A DNA stretch of 6,735 bases from JAKEGK01 sp036507695 (GTDB lineage Bacteria; Pseudomonadota; Gammaproteobacteria; SZUA-152): NCBI GenBank assembly GCA_036507695.1, contig DATCIR010000198.1, positions 1 through 6,735 on the forward strand. The letters run 5' to 3'. The notes below the pieces were generated by a model. The model saw nothing but the letters and a program-made list of their open reading frames with translations. It was not told where the DNA came from and did not search any database. A program made the position numbers and the translations under genes. Shown one piece after another: positions 5,160-6,735 of this stretch; the first letter of the stretch is position 1; the number at the start of each line of letters is the position of its first letter.

Positions 5160-5289
5160 AAACAGCAACAAAAAATGTGGGCAGTGTCAATCATATAAAA
5201 ACCGCGGCGAAATCGCCGCGCGCCGCGATAGCGAAGGCGTTCTTAATGGCGCCTACCGCACATCGTGGAGCAATGGTGGGCCCAAATAA
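5128..5289 (+). CDS. Possible small protein with a CxxC motif
   Basis: A 53-residue frame starts at ATG 5128, overlaps the end of the methionine-rich gene by 32 bases in another phase, and ends at TAA 5287-5289. It is basic at the N-terminus (MKRWLKRW) and carries CGQC (residues 18-21) followed by QSYKNRGEIAARRD and GAYRTSWSNGGPK. Past the overlap, codons end mostly in C or G (AAC CGC GGC GAA ATC GCC GCG), as expected for coding DNA. The CxxC pair could bind metal as part of a small zinc-ribbon-like fold, but a second pair is absent. Only a distant purine-rich site (about 5107-5114) precedes it, so translation may depend on the upstream gene. It could also be chance. Confidence 0.4.
   Translation: MKRWLKRWSPENSNKKCGQCQSYKNRGEIAARRDSEGVLNGAYRTSWSNGGPK
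5203..5220 (-). terminator. Hairpin resembling a minus-strand terminator
   Basis: The arms CGCGGCGA (5203-5210) and TCGCCGCG (5213-5220) pair perfectly around two bases. Read on the minus strand, GTTTTTATAT follows, as in an intrinsic terminator. No minus-strand gene is visible just upstream of it, and it lies inside the possible small frame above, so it may be only a product of GC-rich codons. Confidence 0.35.
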
Positions 5290-5375
5290 GCAACTTAACT
5301 TGTGTGGGGTGTAAAGAAATTCTCTACGCACTATGATGTGGATGCCGTGTTGGCCGGCGATTATCCTAGTTAAGC

Positions 5376-5452
5376 GTTTAACAAGCCGTTCAATTTGGGG
5401 CCATCAAACCGCTGCGCCGTTTTTTCCGGCCCCTTATCTTAGTCGATAAGAC
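5376..5452 (+). other. attC-like sequence 1 (degenerate)
   Basis: The sequence opens with GTTTAAC (5376-5382), matching the RYYYAAC box of integron attC sites, followed by AAGCCGTTCAA. It has inverted GGGGCC (5397-5402) and GGCCCC (5428-5433), then CTTATC-TTAGTC-GATAAG (5433-5450). The expected GTTRRRY box at the right end is missing (GATAAGAC instead). GTTAAGC (5369-5375), which does fit GTTRRRY, lies directly to its left. The rest of 5290-5483 holds no gene that I can see. Confidence 0.3.
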
Positions 5453-5483
5453 TTGGCTCGTCAGCTGAGTCAGGAGAAAACTC

Positions 5484-5747
5484 ATGGGGCCGGAACATTT
5501 TTGGTGGGGCGGATGGTGGATATTTCCCATGGTCATGCCAATCGTCATGGTCTTTGTTCTTGTGGCTGTGCTTTATTTTATGTTCGGGCGCGGTGGCTTC
5601 AGGCCGCCGTGGTGGAGCGATTCCGGCGGGCCATCGAGCCACCCCAGGGATTCCGAAACGGCCATGGACGTGCTTAAAAAACGCTACGCGAAGGGTGAAA
5701 TTACGCGGGCAGAGTTCGAACAAATGAAAAAGGACCTCCAGGGATGA
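5484..5747 (+). CDS. Membrane protein with C-terminal SHOCT domain
   Basis: An 87-residue protein with three visible parts. The N-terminal WWGGWWIFPMVMPIVM and following residues form one membrane helix (about 13-34). Next is a short Gly/Pro/Trp linker (GRGGFRPPWW, 35-44). Last is a SHOCT (short C-terminal) domain at 58-87, recognisable from AMDVLKKRYAKGEITRAEFEQMKKDL, whose core pattern is LKxRYAxGEIxxxEFExxKxDL. SHOCT domains usually sit at the end of small membrane or lipoproteins and may mediate oligomerisation; no enzyme activity is implied. The start is secure, with AGGAGA at 5472-5477 six bases before the ATG. The stop overlaps the next gene's start (ATGA), so the two are translationally coupled. 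Confidence 0.92.
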   Translation: MGPEHFWWGGWWIFPMVMPIVMVFVLVAVLYFMFGRGGFRPPWWSDSGGPSSHPRDSETAMDVLKKRYAKGEITRAEFEQMKKDLQG

Positions 5748-6403
5748 CACGCATGCAAGACATCCTCGATGCTCAACAACAGCACTGGCAGCATACATTC
5801 GTTCAGAAACCTGAAATGTTTGGCGGCGAGCCGAGCCAATCCGCCCGGGCCGCGGCGGAATTATTAAAGAAGGACGGCAAAACCAAGGTTCTTGAATTGG
5901 GCGGCGGACAGGGGCGCGACACGCTGTTTTTTGCCCGTGCCGGTTTTCATGTGCATGTGCTGGACTACTCCGGCAGCGCGTTGGATGCGATCGCCGGTAA
6001 GGCGCGGCAACTGGAATTGGCGGGATCGGTCACCGTCCTGCGTCATGACGTCCGGGAACGGCTGCCCTTCGACGACGAATCGTTCGACGGTTGTTATTCG
6101 CATATGTTGTACTGCATGGCCCTCACCACGGCCGAGCTGGAGTTTCTTTCGGCGGAAGTCAGACGAGTATTGCGTCCCAACGGACTTCAGGTTTATACCG
6201 TCCGGCACACGAGGGATCCTGACTATGGAACGGGAATCCACCGCGGCGAGGATCTGTATGAAGCCGGCGGTTTCATTGTTCATTTTTTCAATAAGGAAAA
6301 GATTGAGCATCTGGCGAAGGGCTACGAGATACTCAGTGTTGTTGAGTTTGAAGAGGGGAAGCTGCCCCGGAAATTGTTTCGTGTCACTCTCAGGAAAAGC
6401 TGA
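5744..6403 (+). CDS. Class I SAM-dependent methyltransferase
   Basis: A 219-residue soluble enzyme with a Rossmann-type methyltransferase fold. Motif I is VLELGGGQG (residues 49-57), which binds S-adenosylmethionine. D74 at the end of strand 2 (HVHVLDYS) should hold the ribose, and D102 (RHDVRERLPF) the adenine. FDGCYSHMLYCM (114-125) is the motif IV strand, and EVRRVLRPNGL (138-148) is the post-motif helix-turn. The C-terminal part (HTRDPDYGTGIHRGEDLYEAGGF, then FFNKEKIEHLAKGYEI) forms the cap that would set the substrate. It resembles TehB/Methyltransf_11-type enzymes in general shape, but the methyl acceptor is unknown. It overlaps the SHOCT gene by four bases (ATGA), and AAGGA at 5729-5733 gives a further binding site. 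ATG 5753 is an alternative start. Confidence 0.93.
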   Translation: MTRMQDILDAQQQHWQHTFVQKPEMFGGEPSQSARAAAELLKKDGKTKVLELGGGQGRDTLFFARAGFHVHVLDYSGSALDAIAGKARQLELAGSVTVLRHDVRERLPFDDESFDGCYSHMLYCMALTTAELEFLSAEVRRVLRPNGLQVYTVRHTRDPDYGTGIHRGEDLYEAGGFIVHFFNKEKIEHLAKGYEILSVVEFEEGKLPRKLFRVTLRKS

Positions 6404-6624
6404 TTATTGAACCGCGTTATCCCGTTCAGGAATTATTGGCCTAACAACTCTCTTTAAGAGTGACCCCGCATAGCGCGGCGCGCTTTCCGCAGCACCTCAT
6501 TCAGGCCGTTGTTAAGAAGGAATCGAATCCTGTGCGGGACATGTTCGAGTGCTTATTCGGCCCATTTCCGGCAACCGCGATTAGCGTGGCTGCTACTAGT
6601 GTCGCGAACCAGAAATATCGAAAC
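6404..6624. other. Gene-free stretch after the methyltransferase
   Basis: No confident gene and no strong T-tailed terminator is visible. It holds the attC-like inverted repeat at 6439-6516 and a short palindrome CTCTT-T-AAGAG (6450-6460). A minus-strand frame of about 32 codons (6457-6555) lacks a start codon and is not called. Confidence 0.5.
6439..6516 (+). other. attC-like sequence 2
   Basis: GCCTAAC (6439-6445) fits the RYYYAAC box. TAACAAC (6442-6448) is exactly complementary to GTTGTTA (6508-6514), with TTCAGGCC just before it, as seen at the right side of many attC sites. The final box reads GTTAAGA, not GTTRRRY. The length of 78 bp is in the attC range, and it begins 35 bases after the methyltransferase stop. 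Confidence 0.3.
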
Positions 6625-6730
6625 ATAAAACGGCAGCTTTTTCCGCATGGCCGCGTTGCTCGTCGTTGCCATAGTCCCCGCTATGACGCCTCCTCGCGCC
6701 TTGCCCTGCGAAAAAATCCCTCCGTTTTAT
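6625..6730. repeat. Palindromic element of about 106 bp
   Basis: Perfect 9-bp outer arms ATAAAACGG (6625-6633) and CCGTTTTAT (6722-6730) continue inward with imperfect pairing: TTTTTCCGCATGGC against the complement of GCCCTGCGAAAAAA. A central hairpin CATAG-N6-CTATG lies at 6670-6685. The whole could fold into one long stem, as in MITE or REP-type elements. It reaches to five bases from the window end, so more may lie outside. Confidence 0.7.
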
Positions 6731-6735
6731 TTTGT

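Noticed and set aside
5892..6410. 172-residue plus-strand frame and a 148-residue minus-strand frame at 5864-6310
   Set aside because: Both are alternative phases inside the methyltransferase gene, whose motifs are all in one frame.
6505..6560. tRNA-like GAATCGAATCC and TTCGAGTGC pieces
   Set aside because: No acceptor stem or anticodon arm can be built around them.

Overview
The window looks like a chromosomal segment of a gammaproteobacterium (or a close betaproteobacterial relative) with medium G+C. The protein families point that way: a CspA-type cold-shock protein, a DUF3820 protein, a CbbR/CysL-like LysR regulator, a DUF2892 membrane protein and an IS66 remnant. So do the dispersed repeats with GTAGGGTGGGC/GCCCACCCTAC and GGAGCGGCCTCA/TGAGGCCGCTCC arms, which from memory are common in methanotrophs and sulfur or ammonia oxidisers. 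I cannot name a genus.

Layout. Positions 1-370 are gene-free repeats: a 214-bp element (Y), a hairpin module (X) and a REP-like hairpin. A cold-shock gene (649-858, minus) follows, with its own terminator and a candidate promoter. After a mostly silent stretch come two small plus-strand genes: a DUF3820 protein (1309-1578), whose start abuts a perfect 19-bp tandem duplication, and a conserved-looking unknown protein (1763-2176, GTG start). A LysR regulator (2429-3394, minus) is divergent from a DUF2892 membrane protein (3541-3807, plus). Their shared spacer holds a perfect ATCCAAT-N11-ATTGGAT operator beside a TATAAT box.

Positions 3800-4610 are mobile debris. There is an IS66-type end with a truncated tnpA (3843-4039). 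Next is a nested block: a 91-bp repeat (A), hairpin module X, the second copy of Y (97% identical to the first), a piece of X, and a second 92-bp copy of A (B).

The right-hand third is accessory. A protein of 158 residues with 43 methionines (4683-5159) is followed by a possible small overlapping gene (5128-5289). Then a two-gene unit, a SHOCT-domain membrane protein (5484-5747) and a class I SAM methyltransferase (5744-6403), overlaps by ATGA and is bracketed by two degenerate attC-like sequences. The window ends in a palindromic element of about 106 bp.

The best-supported linked units are the regulator/DUF2892 pair with its operator and the SHOCT/methyltransferase pair. The most unusual protein is the methionine-rich one. 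No complete transposase, CRISPR array, tRNA or rRNA is visible.
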